Assembly: GCA_949316235.1 (NCBI GenBank)
Contig: OX438744.1
Span: 2,480,001-2,544,000, forward strand
DNA from: Oegoconia quadripuncta
Taxonomy: Eukaryota > Arthropoda > Insecta > Lepidoptera > Autostichidae
Length of the DNA: 64,000 nucleotides
Direction: 5' to 3'
The notes under the pieces are model-generated. The model was not told the DNA's origin, did not search any database, and saw nothing but the letters and a program-made list of their open reading frames with translations. Of the stretch, positions 1 to 10,571 are shown in pieces; position 1 is the first letter of the stretch, and the number at the start of each line of letters is the position of its first letter. A program made the translations under genes and the position numbers.

Positions 1-207
1 AAATTGTTGCGAGAGCGAATGCTTTGTAAAAGTTTTTTGTATGTACGGAGAATTGTTCATTGTTTGTTGGTTTGTATTATGATAATACAGAAAAGACATT
101 AACGTCACAGTTCATAAATATAAACAGTAATGCATCTATTATTATTATTATATAGTAGTATTAGTTTCATTAGCTACTTCTCACCAGTTAGTATTTAGAT
201 ATTTGTT

Positions 208-607
208 ATGAGACAATGACTCTCTAATGACTACATCAACAAGCGCCTAGAGATTAAATTTTATCACTTTCGCTAAAGGCTATAATGGTGTAAAAGTAGA
301 ATAATGAAGTTTCTTACATCCCCACGGCAAACAGGAAGAAAGAAAGAAAGAAAGAAAAAATTCTTTATTGTACACAGCTTAAAAATTTAAGCAAGCAAGG
401 CAAGCAGGATTTAGCTAAATTAACAGAGAATATAGAAAAGTAACTAAGGGTTCTATATTCTCTGTTAAGTTAGCTAAATCCTGTTTGCCGTGGGGATGTA
501 AGAAACTTCATTATTCTACATTTACACAATTATAGCCTTTAGCCAAAATGATAAAATTTAATCTCTAGGCGCTTGTTGGTGTAGTCATTAGAAAGTCATC
601 GTCTCAT
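208..607. repeat. Long foldback (inverted repeat) element with nested insertion
   Basis: The outer left arm (about 208-329) is nearly the reverse complement of 479-607. The inner left segment (403-437) pairs with 451-487, leaving a 13-nt loop at 438-450. The left arm is interrupted at 330-402 by a retroposon tail. Together the arms would form a hairpin of about 160 bp. It carries no coding capacity and is probably a foldback or MITE-like element. Confidence 0.8.
330..402 (-). mobile_element. 5'-truncated retroposon tail inserted in foldback arm
   Basis: The insert starts with an (AAAG)n run. Read on the minus strand it is a short 3' UTR with AATAAAG followed by a (TTTC)n tail. It is flanked by CAAACAGGA and CAAGCAGGA, a plausible 9-bp target duplication with one difference. 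The other arm lacks the insert and acts as the empty site. Confidence 0.6.
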
Positions 608-641
608 TATTAGTACACCTTAGTTACTTATTTATCTAAAT

Positions 642-713
642 TTTCTGTTAAGTCAGCTAAATCCTCCTTGCCGTGGAGATATAAGAAACTTCATTATTCT
701 ACTTTTACACAAT
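642..713 (+). repeat. Third, partial copy of the 208-607 foldback arm
   Basis: This segment repeats the right arm (from CTGTTAAG through TTACACAATTAT) with scattered substitutions. It is in direct orientation just downstream of the hairpin. Confidence 0.7.
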
Positions 714-1267
714 TATTTTCTTTCTTTAAGGAGGCAATAGAGTCAAGCAGAGGACTGACTTATTCTAAAGGTAAGCTCCGGCTTCGTGTCAAATACCATA
801 GTTTCTCCTGAGTTTTAGAAACCACATTGGGGTAATCGTGCCGGTATACCATACTCTTTCCAATACCGTATTATGATGTAGCAGCCTTCGATTTCTAGGG
901 TTCGTGAATTCGAATCCCGATTTTTTTACAAAGATTTCCTACCAGAGGATAAGGCTACTACTAACGCATTTTTTTTGTAGGCCAAATCGTAGATCACAGT
1001 GTTACCACATTATTCACTATCATCTTTTTACCTGTGTTTCACATTTGTTATAATGTAATGTAAAATATAATGTAATAAATTGAATTGATGTTTGTGTGAT
1101 TTACTATTCCCAACCTGTATAATATTTGTTATACTTAGATCCGTCCTAAAGATGAAATTTAATAAACTTTAAAGTATTTTTTAATTTATGAGAACGCTTT
1201 ATCCGTTTCTGACACGAGGGAGTGATTCATCCTTGAAGTAGCACCGTGGTTTGGCGGTTTCTATGAG
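714..1267. other. No recognisable gene
   Basis: This is AT-rich sequence without a convincing open frame. A GAATTCGAATCCCG string near 906-920 resembles a tRNA-type B box, but no matching A box or SINE body was found. Confidence 0.5.
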
Positions 1268-1307
1268 AGGTTAATATACCTACATTTATATGTAGGTATA
1301 TTAACCT
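1268..1307. repeat. Perfect short inverted repeat
   Basis: Two 17-bp arms (1268-1284 and 1291-1307) are exact reverse complements around a 6-nt loop. It may be a MITE remnant or a hairpin. No flanking element was identified. Confidence 0.8.
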
Positions 1308-1762
1308 TTAAATAGGATTAATTACTGTTTATATTTATGCATTGTGTAAGCTGTGTTACAGTCGAATTCTGCGAAAGCTTTGTAGGTTAATTAGTTGTAA
1401 TGAATAATATACGTTTTGTTAATCAATTCGTTTCGTTATGGAAATATATAAATTATGTTATACTTGCCATCCGCCTGCTTTATATTTGTCCAGCGGGATT
1501 TACGGTATATTATATGTTAATCCAGGACATAGTGCATTACTTTGCCAAATTTCATCCAAATCCATTAAGGCGTTGCCGCTTGATTGAGAAACAAATATCC
1601 AGCATCCAATTTTTCGTATATCAAAAATGTACTAGCTGTCCGCCCGTGACTTCGCCCACATTGAATTACTCCAGCGCTTCGTAAGCTATCCCTGGGGAAT
1701 TTTTAACTGGAATAAAAAGTACCCTATGTCTTCTTTCAGGCCATTCTGTGTGTGTTAAATTT

Positions 1763-2008
1763 CGACCTGTTTAGTGTAGTATTCGCGGGTTCTAATCCCG
1801 CTAGGGGCATATGTTGATATGATGAATACAGACATGTGTTCCCGAGTTACGGATGATGTCATTTATATATGTATTTATTTACAAAAAAAAATTATATGTA
1901 TTTGTGTAGGTTATCAACCATCTGGTATCTATAATACAAGCCTAGTAGCTTAGTGTGGAACTAGATGGCGCTGTGTGTATGTGCAAATATATTTATTTAT
2001 TGATTTAC
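1763..2008 (+). mobile_element. SINE family B copy (tRNA-derived)
   Basis: The copy begins CGACCTGTTTAGTGTAGT (A-box region), followed by GGGTTCTAATCCCG (B box). It then runs through the body with ATCAACCATCTGGTAT and AACTAGATGGCGCTG and ends in a TATTTATTTATT tail. The stretch between the A and B boxes is deleted compared with the copy at 25978-26236. Confidence 0.85.
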
Positions 2009-2601
2009 CTTTACATTTTTAGATAGTTCATTAAAATTAATATTATTTACTTGTTTCATGTCTACCGAAAAGATGGTGTAGCAAACAAGCTTTCATTGAC
2101 TTATGACGTCATACCTGCTTATTACGAACGTCGGTGTCATGCGGCATCATAAAAGACTGGAAAATTGCATTCAGTAAAGGTTACTACCACAGATAATCAT
2201 AACAGGAGAGATGTTCATAGTCGTATAATTTATTACTGATGTGCTTGCACAGGATAATCAGTATTTTTTATGTTTTTCATGCACACTAACGCAGTGAAAG
2301 CACTGCTTTGTTATAATACCTAAAAGATTTTTATTTATTACTACTGGAAAAAAGCCTTCCAAATTTTTCAGGATAAAAGTATTTTGGATCTCCCTATGCC
2401 GTGCCTGGCACCCAATCTCTAGACGTCGTGTATCTCGTGATGTATCCTGCATTGGTGACTCGTCCAATTAAATTTATGTTGCAAGTTATTACAATTGCAA
2501 AATTACAAGGTTACAACATTACATTACAATTACAAAATTATATTCATCATCAGCTTTATTCCTCCCTACTTTTACACATTCTCCTTTTACTGGGAGATTT
2601 C
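2009..2601. other. No recognisable gene; ATTACA-rich tract
   Basis: The only structure seen is a degenerate ATTACA/TTACAA low-complexity tract near 2475-2560. It resumes at 2730-2805, after the SINE D fragment. Confidence 0.5.
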
Positions 2602-2708
2602 CATTCATCATCATCAGTCCGTAAACATCCCACTGCAGGATATAGACCTTCCCTCATATTGAGGGAATATGTGGCCATAGTCTGCCACGCAAGCCGAATG
2701 CGGGTTGA
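2602..2708 (-). mobile_element. SINE family D 3' fragment
   Basis: On the minus strand it reads CCGCATTCGGCTTGCGTGGC, then the CCCTCA/ATATGAGGG region, then CCTGCAGTGGGATG and a (GATGAT)n tail. These match the 3' half of the copy at 62725-62962. It sits inside an ATTACA-rich tract. Confidence 0.7.
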
Positions 2709-2966
2709 TGTAAAATTAGAAAACTCCATTACAATTGAAACATTACATAACAATTTAAAATTACATAACAATTACAGAATTAAATTTAATTATAAAATAA
2801 ATTAAAATTACAAAAGAAGATCTCAATTTCTTGATATTAGAGTTATTATGTATTGGAGTTTATTTGCCTTAAAATGGAATGCAGATATTATGCCAATGCA
2901 ACCGTTATCGGAGAGGATATTTCGTGATGCAGTTATTAAGAACCAGAGGGTTGTAGTATTCTTAAA

Positions 2967-2991
2967 TTTCAATTTCAATTTCAATTTCAAT
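2967..2991. repeat. (ATTTCA)n short tandem repeat
   Basis: About four 6-bp units of AATTTC. Confidence 0.85.
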
Positions 2992-3189
2992 TTATTGTTC
3001 AAAATACTTAATACTACATACAATAATTTGATGATGGAGCCCCTATTAAGTAATTGAATACCTGTGCCAGGGGTCTCCGCTCTTCCACGGTGTACAGTAT
3101 ACATAATAAAATAACCAAAATAGAAAAGCAACTAAATTACAAATACCCTTACAAATAGTAAGTAATTTATATACTATTAAAAGTGTGGT

Positions 3190-3366
3190 ACTTGTGTGTG
3201 TGCGCGTGCGTGTGAGTGCGTGTGCGTGTGTGTGTGTATGTGAGTGTGCGTGTGCGTGTGCGTGTGCGTGTGCGTGTGCGTGTGCGTGTGCGTGTGCGTG
3301 TGCGTGTGCGTGTGCGTGTGCGTGTGCGTGTGCGTGTGCGTGTGCGTGTGCGTGTGTGTGTGTATA
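3190..3366. repeat. (GTGTGC)n / (TG)n microsatellite
   Basis: This is a long alternating purine-pyrimidine tract with about 19 near-perfect GTGTGC units between 3244 and 3355, flanked by plain TG. Open frames across it are translations of the repeat and not genes. Confidence 0.95.
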
Positions 3367-3461
3367 CGTGATTATGATTATGTCAGTCCTACGACAGTCT
3401 AGTACTAATCAAAATCACTTATTGAATTATTATTACTAATTGAATCTATTTCTTTTAGATT

Positions 3462-3668
3462 GACGACCGATTGGTGTAGTGGATAATGACCCTGTCGGTG
3501 AAACCAACGGTTGCGGGTTTAAAGCCCGCGACGGGTAAATATGTGTGTAATGAATAAGAACATTTGTTCCCGAGTCATGGATGTTTATATAAATATTTAT
3601 GTATGTTTATCCGTAATCTAGTAACCAGCACAAGCTTTGCTTATTTTGGGGCTAGATAACAAATAAAT
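3462..3668 (+). mobile_element. SINE family A copy (tRNA-derived)
   Basis: The head is GACGACCGATTGGTGTAGTG (A box), with GCGGGTTTAAAGCCCGC as a mutated B box. The body contains GTTCCCGAGTCATGGATG, TATGTATGTTTATCCG and CAAGCTTTGCTTA. It is broken near 3668 by a minus-strand SINE B, and a second A-type tail follows at 3849-3890. Confidence 0.9.
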
Positions 3669-3848
3669 AATAATATAAATATCCTTAGACATCCACACAG
3701 CGCCATCTAGTTCCACAGTAAGCAACTATAGGCTTGTGTTGTGGATACCAGATGGTTGATATACATTTTTTTTTGTAAATAAATACTTATTATAAATGAA
3801 AACATCCATAACTCGGGTACACATATCCGTATTCATCACACAAATATA
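3669..3848 (-). mobile_element. SINE family B copy, head-truncated, nested at the end of SINE A
   Basis: In reverse orientation it shows the B tail (AAATATCCTTAG), CAGCGCCATCTAGTTCC, GGATACCAGATGGTTGAT and ATCCATAACTCGGG. The tRNA-like head is missing. Its right edge runs directly into GTGTCTGAAATATTTATTTA, which is the SINE A tail. Confidence 0.8.
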
Positions 3849-3890
3849 TTGCTTGGGGCAAGTGTCTGAAATATTTATTTATTTTTATTT
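3849..3890 (+). mobile_element. SINE family A tail, displaced by SINE B insertion
   Basis: The TTGGGGCAAGTGTCTGAAATATTT string matches the 3' end of family A and continues the copy begun at 3462. Confidence 0.65.
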
Positions 3891-4523
3891 CATTTATTTT
3901 AACAACCCGAGCCCGGTATCGCTGTGCCGTAGTCCATCCCTGTGCCGCACCTGGACTCGAATAAATAGCTTGAAATGCTCAAACTTAGTTCACTTACCGA
4001 TGAAGTCAAGCTGGAAGTTACCCTGTTGAGAAACCAGCGGGTTTCAAATACAACAATGGTTCATACATTTCAAACTTTAATGCTAACAGCTCGGTATTTT
4101 ACTTGCAAAGCAATGTTAAACTCGAGACAGGCAGCAATACTTTATGAACGTATTCTGTGAAAGTTGAGACAACCGTAGATGTAATGAAAGATGGAAATGT
4201 TACGTGAGTGAGCGCGAGGTCCGTGGTTTTTTTTTTTTTTTTATATGGCTTTTTATATCGTGCTCTTCTAGCACAATAAATTCTGCCAATGACAACGTAT
4301 GTAGAGGAAAAATCACTGAAAAAGATGACCGGTTTCAGAGAAACGATGTATTATTAATTTGGCCAGTTATTCATTTCTCCATCTATGTAGAACAAATAAT
4401 TAAATGACATAAAACCAAGGACACTCACAATGGGACTAGGACAATATCAAGCCAATAAAATAGACAAGTAGCAAATAAAGTAACAACACAAGTGAAAGGT
4501 GCGTGGTTAAAAGACATTATTTC
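3891..4523. other. No recognisable gene
   Basis: Open frames are short and have no recognisable domain. A T16 run occurs near 4227-4242. Confidence 0.5.
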
Positions 4524-4706
4524 TTTTTACCCGACGCATGTATATTATGTAAGCATCGGTGGCTCAGCGGTCTCCCAATTTGGGACATTTAATTACTTAT
4601 GTACATTTATCCGACTGCTCTTAAACGGTGAAGGAATAACATCGTGAGGAAACCTGAGACATACAAATTCAAAGGCATGTGAAGTCCCCAACCCGCATTG
4701 GGCCGC
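4524..4706 (+). mobile_element. SINE family D copy, first of a tandem pair
   Basis: It contains AAGCATCGGTGGCTCAGCGG (A box), then a deletion through the B-box region, then CATTTATCCGACTGCTC and AAACGGTGAAGGA. The upstream string TTTTTACCC..CGCATGTA..ATTATGT is repeated 183 bp later, so the pair arose by local duplication that included flanking DNA. Confidence 0.8.
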
Positions 4707-5010
4707 TTTTTACCCCACGCATGTAGATTATGTAAGCATCGGTGGCTCAGCGGTTAAGACGCGGTCTCCCAACTTGGGAGATCCGGGTTCAATTCCCAAG
4801 CAGGCCATGTACCAATGAGTTTTTAAATTTAATTACTTAAGTGCATTTATCCGACTGCTCTTAAACGGTGAAGGAAAACATCGTTAGGAAGCCTTAATGC
4901 CTGAGACATACAAATTCAAAGGCATGTGAAGTCCCGAATCCGCATTTGGCCAGCGTACTCCTTCATTATACGAGGGAAGGCCTATATCCATACGGGCTGA
5001 GATAATAGAA
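4707..5010 (+). mobile_element. SINE family D copy, near full length
   Basis: The A box (TGGCTCAGCGGTTAAGAC) and B box (GGGTTCAATTCC) are both present. They are followed by ATTTATCCGACTGCTCTTAA, AAAGGCATGTGAAGTCCC, CGCATTTGGCCAGCG and GAGGGAAGGCCTATATCC. This is the best family D example in the window. Confidence 0.88.
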
Positions 5011-5578
5011 TACGTCTCGGGAGTGTCATATATAATAAACACTTGACAACAAGTAATACCAGCACATCATCGAGACGGGTATCAAATGACAGGTGTCGAC
5101 GAAAGGAATTCAAAAACTGGTATCACTTAAATTAAAGGTACATAAATAAAAACTTTAAAAAAATATGATAAATAAAAAAATCACTTAAGCAAATTTACAC
5201 CAATCATGAATTAATCGAAGCGCACGGCGGTGACCAGGTCAAGTTCTCAATAAAATATTACGTACATGGAACCGCATAGGGACATCCAAGTTTTGCCTAA
5301 ACCTTTAAGTACGTAATGTACGTATGTAAGTTTTAATATTGTTTTCTTTTTTAAGTTTTAATCACATTCTATCCACGATTAACCACTGTTGATTCAAGCG
5401 CTCGTTAAAAATAGTTAATGTCTCACTGCAGCGTACCCAACTTCAAACTCTTCAGAGCATTTCCATGTCGAGAGGATTACATTTCACTGGTAACTAGGTA
5501 CTTTTGCTTATTAAAAAGTGGATACCTAAAGGAAATGCAATTAATAACATTTATCTTCTCCCCAGTACCGGATTAGCT
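5011..5578. other. No recognisable gene
   Basis: AT-rich sequence with no open frame or repeat that I recognise. Confidence 0.5.
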
Positions 5579-6000
5579 TTTGTATAAAACACAGAGAAAT
5601 AGATTTTAAATTTTTAATTTATTCATTTGCACTTCACATACCTACACACGTTACATACGGCGACCATTTTGGAAGAGAGCGAGACGCCGACAATCATATG
5701 CAACCTTTGTTCCTATTGAACAGATTGAGGCCTGGGTAAATTTACAGGAACTGCAAATTTTACGTAAATAAGAATACAAAATCTAATCAAAAATGTGAAT
5801 AGTCTTATCGCAATAAAATTAACAAATTGAGCATATGTCCGGCTCGAAGGACCATTTTTTCTGTATAAAACACAGAGAAATAGATTAAAAAAATTTAATT
5901 TATTAATTTGCACTTCACATGCACACGTTGCATACGGCGACCATTTTGGAAGAGAGCTAGACGCCGACAATCATATGCAACCTTTGTTCGTATTGAACAG
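5579..6000. repeat. Direct duplication of about 145 bp
   Basis: 5579-5723 (GTATAAAACACAGAGAAATAG through CCTATTGAACAG) recurs at 5860-6000 with a few substitutions and small indels. The offset is 281 bp with unrelated sequence between. The repeat includes GGCGACCATTTTGGAAGAGA. It could be a tandem duplication or two ends of an unknown element. Confidence 0.8.
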
Positions 6001-6076
6001 TTATGTAGCAGGAGGCAGCAAATGCTACGGCCCCCGCGTCAGTGTCCCAAAAAACTGCAAATCTAAACAATTGTTT

Positions 6077-6138
6077 AGAAAATCTACAAACTTTCTAGTG
6101 CTTATAATTATAAGCACTAGAAAGTTTGTAGATTTTCT
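6077..6138. repeat. Perfect 62-bp palindrome
   Basis: 6077-6107 is the exact reverse complement of 6108-6138 with no spacer; the centre is TATAATTATA. An uninterrupted 31-bp arm is long for a random or old sequence. Confidence 0.95.
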
Positions 6139-6823
6139 CAAAGAATGAGATGAGATGGATTGGCAATGAGCTGGTGCTTTCACTGAGCTGCTCAAAACAG
6201 ATGTGGCTGCATACATACATGGTATTGACCGCAAAAAGCACAAGGCTCTACAACGTATATAAACTTCTATCAAATAATTCATTGGATAGCGTTTCCAAAT
6301 GTAGAAATACGTTCTTCATCCGGCACTGCTTCTCTCTATTATTAGTTCTGTGGAAAGTAAGGGGAGTCAATATCAATCTCAACGTTATACAATCTTGAAG
6401 GTTTTTAGATTGAGGTTTGCAATATAAATTGTATAGTGTAATTGCATTCGGTATTCATTTTGATTGCCAAAGGCAACGTTTAGTGCGGTTAGACCACGGA
6501 TGGATGACGAGTTATTGTCGTGCCTTGGAGAGCATTTTAATCAAGTAGGCAGGCGTTGTAACGGTGCCACCTCCGTCGATGTCATGCTGCCTTTTTTCTT
6601 CGCTCGCCTCCTTTGAATAATTTTTTGGTGTCATCATTTCAAATTCTGACCATTGTTTTCTGAGTTCCGACACATTCGTCAGTCGGTTCACAGTAGTGCA
6701 GTGTATTCATCAAGTTCCAGTTTTTATGGATTCCTCCTAAACCCTTATGGGTTTTTATTCAGTACTATTAAATTACGATTCATACTCAATAAAAAACATT
6801 AAGTTTATACTATTATAATTAAG
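6139..6823. other. No recognisable gene
   Basis: The two short open frames here have no recognisable motif and lie next to repeats. Confidence 0.5.
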
Positions 6824-7137
6824 CTAATACCCGCTGCTCAATTTAACCGATACACTTCTCGCCGAAAATTAAATTTCCATCCACATCACCTGGATGAGTG
6901 GAAGTCTACCACTGTACGTTTCTCAAGAAACTTCTTACCACGTACGACCACCCTGTGGAACGGTCTTCCGGCAGCGGTATTCCCGAACGAGTACGACATT
7001 GGAACCTTCAAGAAACGAGCCTACACCTTCCTCAAAGGCCGACAACGCATCTGTGAGCCTTTTGGTGTCCATGGGCGGTGATTGCTTTCCATCAGGCGAC
7101 CCGCATGCTCGTTTACCGACCTCTCATATAAAAAAAA
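6824..7137 (+). pseudogene. LINE 3' end (Jockey/CR1-like RT C-terminus)
   Basis: The frame reads from [19 protein letters not shown] through [18 protein letters not shown] and [16 protein letters not shown] to a TGA at 7079-7081. A 3' UTR with CATCAGGCGACCCGCATGC and a poly(A) tail follow. This is the C-terminal extension of a non-LTR reverse transcriptase, 5'-truncated like most LINE copies. Compared with the copy at 51405-52063 it lacks about 9 nt encoding part of GVAGVHG. It cannot be functional alone. Confidence 0.85.
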
Positions 7138-7972
7138 AGGTCTCGACGTAATTATTAACCCACGATATTTGGTGAAGAGAGGGTCATTTATTTAGTTTTG
7201 TACCTATGTAGGTATGTGTGTGGTATTCTATATTCCCTCGGAGCACCGAAACGGTTGGATGGATCCTAGTTAATGAGGTATCGTTAGATTCGTCAGGACG
7301 GTCGAAGTGTTATAGGATAGATTACGTCACAAAAAGTAAACTACTTATTTTTTCAATATAAAAAAAATCTAGAACTACTATATGGATATCATAGGAAAGG
7401 GCTCATCACAAGGATTCTGAAAATGTAAATTATAAATGAGACATATTAAGCAGCAGACGCGTAGGGAGTTTCTAATTTCCATTCCATCTTTTTTTGTAGT
7501 TGGTTTTCAGTCAGGTTTTTTTTTATTGTATTAGGTTTTTGTGAATGTTGACCTTATTTTATTCCTGGCAACCCTTAATGTATTATTAATGCCAATTTAA
7601 GACACTTTTAACATCAATCAAAACTCATCTCTGCGACATACCGGTGTAGCGAGTTTCGAGTGTAATTTATGTATAATTAGGTACTTTACATAAAGCGTTA
7701 CATATTCATAATAATCAAGTTAGGGAAGGTTTCTTTATGAATTAACAATTGAATGAATTTCAATGTCAAATTTACTGGAGCACTCCAAATAACATTTTGA
7801 TTGCGAACAGTGACTCCGCTCGGCTGTAAAAATAATTAGGCTGTGTCGTATGCGAATTTTATGGTAGATAGGTTTATACAAATTTTATTTAACTTGCAAT
7901 GTGAGTTGTCCATGTCAAAATTTGCAAATCATTTTTCAACCATTTGCTGATAATTGTTGATTGCCTCAGATC
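7138..7972. other. No recognisable gene
   Basis: AT-rich intergenic-type sequence without a supported feature. Confidence 0.5.
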
Positions 7973-8170
7973 TAGAAAGAAAGAAAGAAACTGTTTATTC
8001 GCCATTTCGACACATATACAACAATTGTTAGGCAAATAAAATAACAGAACACTCAGATAAGTGTCGCAGCAGCGAAAGGGAAACGAATCAGCTATATGCT
8101 GAGCTTATAAGAGCTCAGCGCTGGTTTACTGTCGCATCGTCGCCAGAAGATCTATGCAATTTGGATACAT
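7973..8170 (-). mobile_element. Probable retroposon 3' end with (TTTC)n tail
   Basis: The segment starts with (AGAA)n and then CTGTTTATTCGCC. On the minus strand this is a GGCGAATAAACAG polyadenylation-type end with a (TTTC)n tail. The right boundary is uncertain. Confidence 0.45.
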
Positions 8171-8349
8171 ACTTAAATATTGGGCAACAAGAAATAGCTC
8201 AGCTTGTGCTGCACCAGGAACAAGATGGCGTACAGCGCCAGCAGTAGTTTTTCAGTCACTCCCTAAAATGTTATGGCACGGCGAACACAAATGACAAAAA
8301 TATTAATGAAAACAAACTTACATATACATAGTTATATACCATTTTACTT

Positions 8350-8690
8350 GATATCTGATTGAGCTGATATACAAAATCTCCCTCTCAATAAATTTAAAGA
8401 TACTATAAAACAGAAACTTATTAACAAAGCATATTATAAAATATTTAGATGATAATCATCCCTGGACATAATCAGATCGTTCGCATGCCAGGCTATTTCA
8501 CAATTAATAATGAAATATAAAAACCTTTATGTAAAATCAAGGACTGATTTTAAAACAGCAACCCTTCGAGTTTCTTGCTTGTTCTTCTCAGGGGAATATT
8601 GCATTTTGAACAAGCAGTAGCTTAAAAAATGTAAAATTGACTATTTTAAGTGTACTCGGTGTACCTACAAAATAAAGCATTTTTGACTTT
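8350..8690 (+). pseudogene. LINE 3' end, YYKI lineage
   Basis: The first part encodes the degraded end of a LINE ORF2 (NLPLNKFKDTIKQKL.NKAYYKI). A 3' UTR follows with GAGTTTCTTGCTTGTTCTTCTC, AAGCAGTAGCTTAAAAAATG and ACCTACAAAATAAAGCATTTTTGACTTT. The same 3' UTR occurs at 18211-18512 and 32098-32510. Confidence 0.8.
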
Positions 8691-8909
8691 GCTGAAATTT
8701 GGTACAGTTTGTGTAATTTCGGTTACAATGCAATATTATGGTATAATCGAGTGGTCTGTTGATGGGGCCGGGATTGGAACTGGAACTCCTTGATGACAAT
8801 GGAAAGATACTTTCCATTACACGTGATGGCTAGAATCTGAGGATGGAGCCAGAAGATTGCCACTGGAACTCTTTTATGAACTTTAAATTACTCGATTTTG
8901 TACTATTAC

Positions 8910-9030
8910 CCGCCTCCATACTCCTCCCACTGCACCTCCTGTAAGCCAGGATCAACAGTGGTACTCTGCACGGCGCCTACTGAAGGTAGACGGTGCCCTA
9001 CTTGTCTCTATTGCTACCTTGGGCCCCTGA
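8910..9030 (+). repeat. Unclassified interspersed repeat, copy 1
   Basis: CTCCTCCCACTGCACCTCCTG, CCAGGATCAACAG, GCCTACTGAA and GCTACCTTGGGCCCC recur in order at 29167-29285. The family and function are unknown. Confidence 0.65.
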
Positions 9031-9040
9031 CTAATTAAAG

Positions 9041-9804
9041 AAGAAGTAGGAAAGAAATCCCTCCCCCCCCGCACCTCGGCAAATGGGAGTGTAGCTATAT
9101 GAATTCAAAATCAGCACTAATGCTTAACCTATGGCGAAGGGGATCAAGTGATGCTTGACACCCTGTTATGATACACCACGGACAGTGCCACAACGCAGTG
9201 AGTGTTAATGTTTAGGAAGCAAAGAGATGAAACATATACAGCCTAACCACGCGGGGACAACGCGAACCAGTATCTGTGGTGATCAGTGTTGTTTTTCAGG
9301 ACAACTCTCCATAACACAATACTTACCTTAACGACTGCTGTGACTGATAGGAAGAAATAAAGTGAAGGACACCAAGGTCTTGCATGACAAAACGACTATT
9401 CAATACACAATGGTAGAACAAACTGACTAATATGAAAACACAAATGTAGAATGTAGAAAATTTAGATATAACCAGTATGTGCCAGTAGCTTAGAGCTGTC
9501 TTCTTTGAAAGCAACCGAAGTACGGAATCATTTGGATGGAAATGTTAGTGGTCAGGTCAATTAGGACAACGACAGCCAGACGTTGCGATAGCGACTGCAC
9601 TACTTGTGCTTCTCGAAAACGAATAGTAGTAACGAACGATTGATCCTTTTAAAATATTCCATGACGTCAACCATTTTTTTTTCTCTATTTTTCTAAATTT
9701 ACGTCTGTTGAGGTCTATCTTTTACGTCATTACGGACAATTAGAGAGACTTTACTAGCAAAAGTTGAAGGGTAAGAGAAGGACATAAGGTACTTATTAAA
9801 AAAT
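9041..9804. other. No recognisable gene
   Basis: No supported coding frame or repeat seen. Confidence 0.5.
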
Positions 9805-9852
9805 TAAAAAGGGTATGCACCCGGGCTGTAGTACGGGCGAAAGCTAGTAATA
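9805..9852 (+). mobile_element. Possible Helitron-like 3' end fragment
   Basis: The string GGGCGAAAGCTAGTAAT resembles the end of the repeats at 28366-28486 and 50065-50260 (GCGGGCGGAAGCTAGT), which end in CTAG followed by T. Confidence 0.35.
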
Positions 9853-10420
9853 TTAACAATATTTTATCTTATTTCCATATTATTAATTATTATGAAACCA
9901 TAAACCATTAGAAATATTCCATATTGCATTGTTTCAATACAGTGCACTTTGTTCACATTCACTTTTAAAGTGACATTTCAACCGCCCCATAAATAAAAAA
10001 TACCAGGATAGTAGATGCTACCAAGAGGTTAGATACATACGCCATGCACCCCTCGACGCTCGATCTGAATGATAAAACCATACAATTATCACAATTCTCA
10101 ATCTATTTTGTAATTTATTTCAATTGTTATATAATGTTAGAAGAAGTAATATATGCAACTGCGTAAATATGCGTAAAACTCTTCTGGAACTCGTGTTGTA
10201 ATGGCGCTCTTTACTTCGCAGTCGCATAAGTTACTGTACATGGTCAATGTTACTATACATAATTAGTAATTGAAAATTTAGGCAACATCTAGGTAAATAA
10301 ACCAACTGTGTGAATCAAACATTTCTGAGAACAGTCTTGCAAATATCAGCTTTCGAACACAAAAAACTGCATTTAAATCGTTTCAATAATTTTGGCGGTA
10401 CGGTCTCTCTGCGTCGACTT
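9853..10420. other. No recognisable gene
   Basis: AT-rich sequence; nothing supported. Confidence 0.5.
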
Positions 10421-10506
10421 TTAATTTAATTACTGAAGGGTACTCTATCCTTCTACAAAAAATCAGGAACTTTAAGTTATAGGAAGTTACACAACAAAAA
10501 TTACCC
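10421..10506 (+). repeat. Short interspersed repeat, copy 1
   Basis: TTTAATTACTGAAGGGTACTC, AAAAAATCAGGAACTTTAA and ACAACAAAAATT recur with substitutions at 12250-12325. Confidence 0.6.
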
Positions 10507-10571
10507 ATTTATCCTGAATCCTGAACGATCAAACATCGCCCGATTAAAAATCACAAGTGTGCTCTGGCTCT

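Noticed and set aside
3185..3439. 84-codon frame rich in alternating Cys and Ala
   Set aside because: It is a translation of the (GTGTGC)n microsatellite and has no non-repeat domain.
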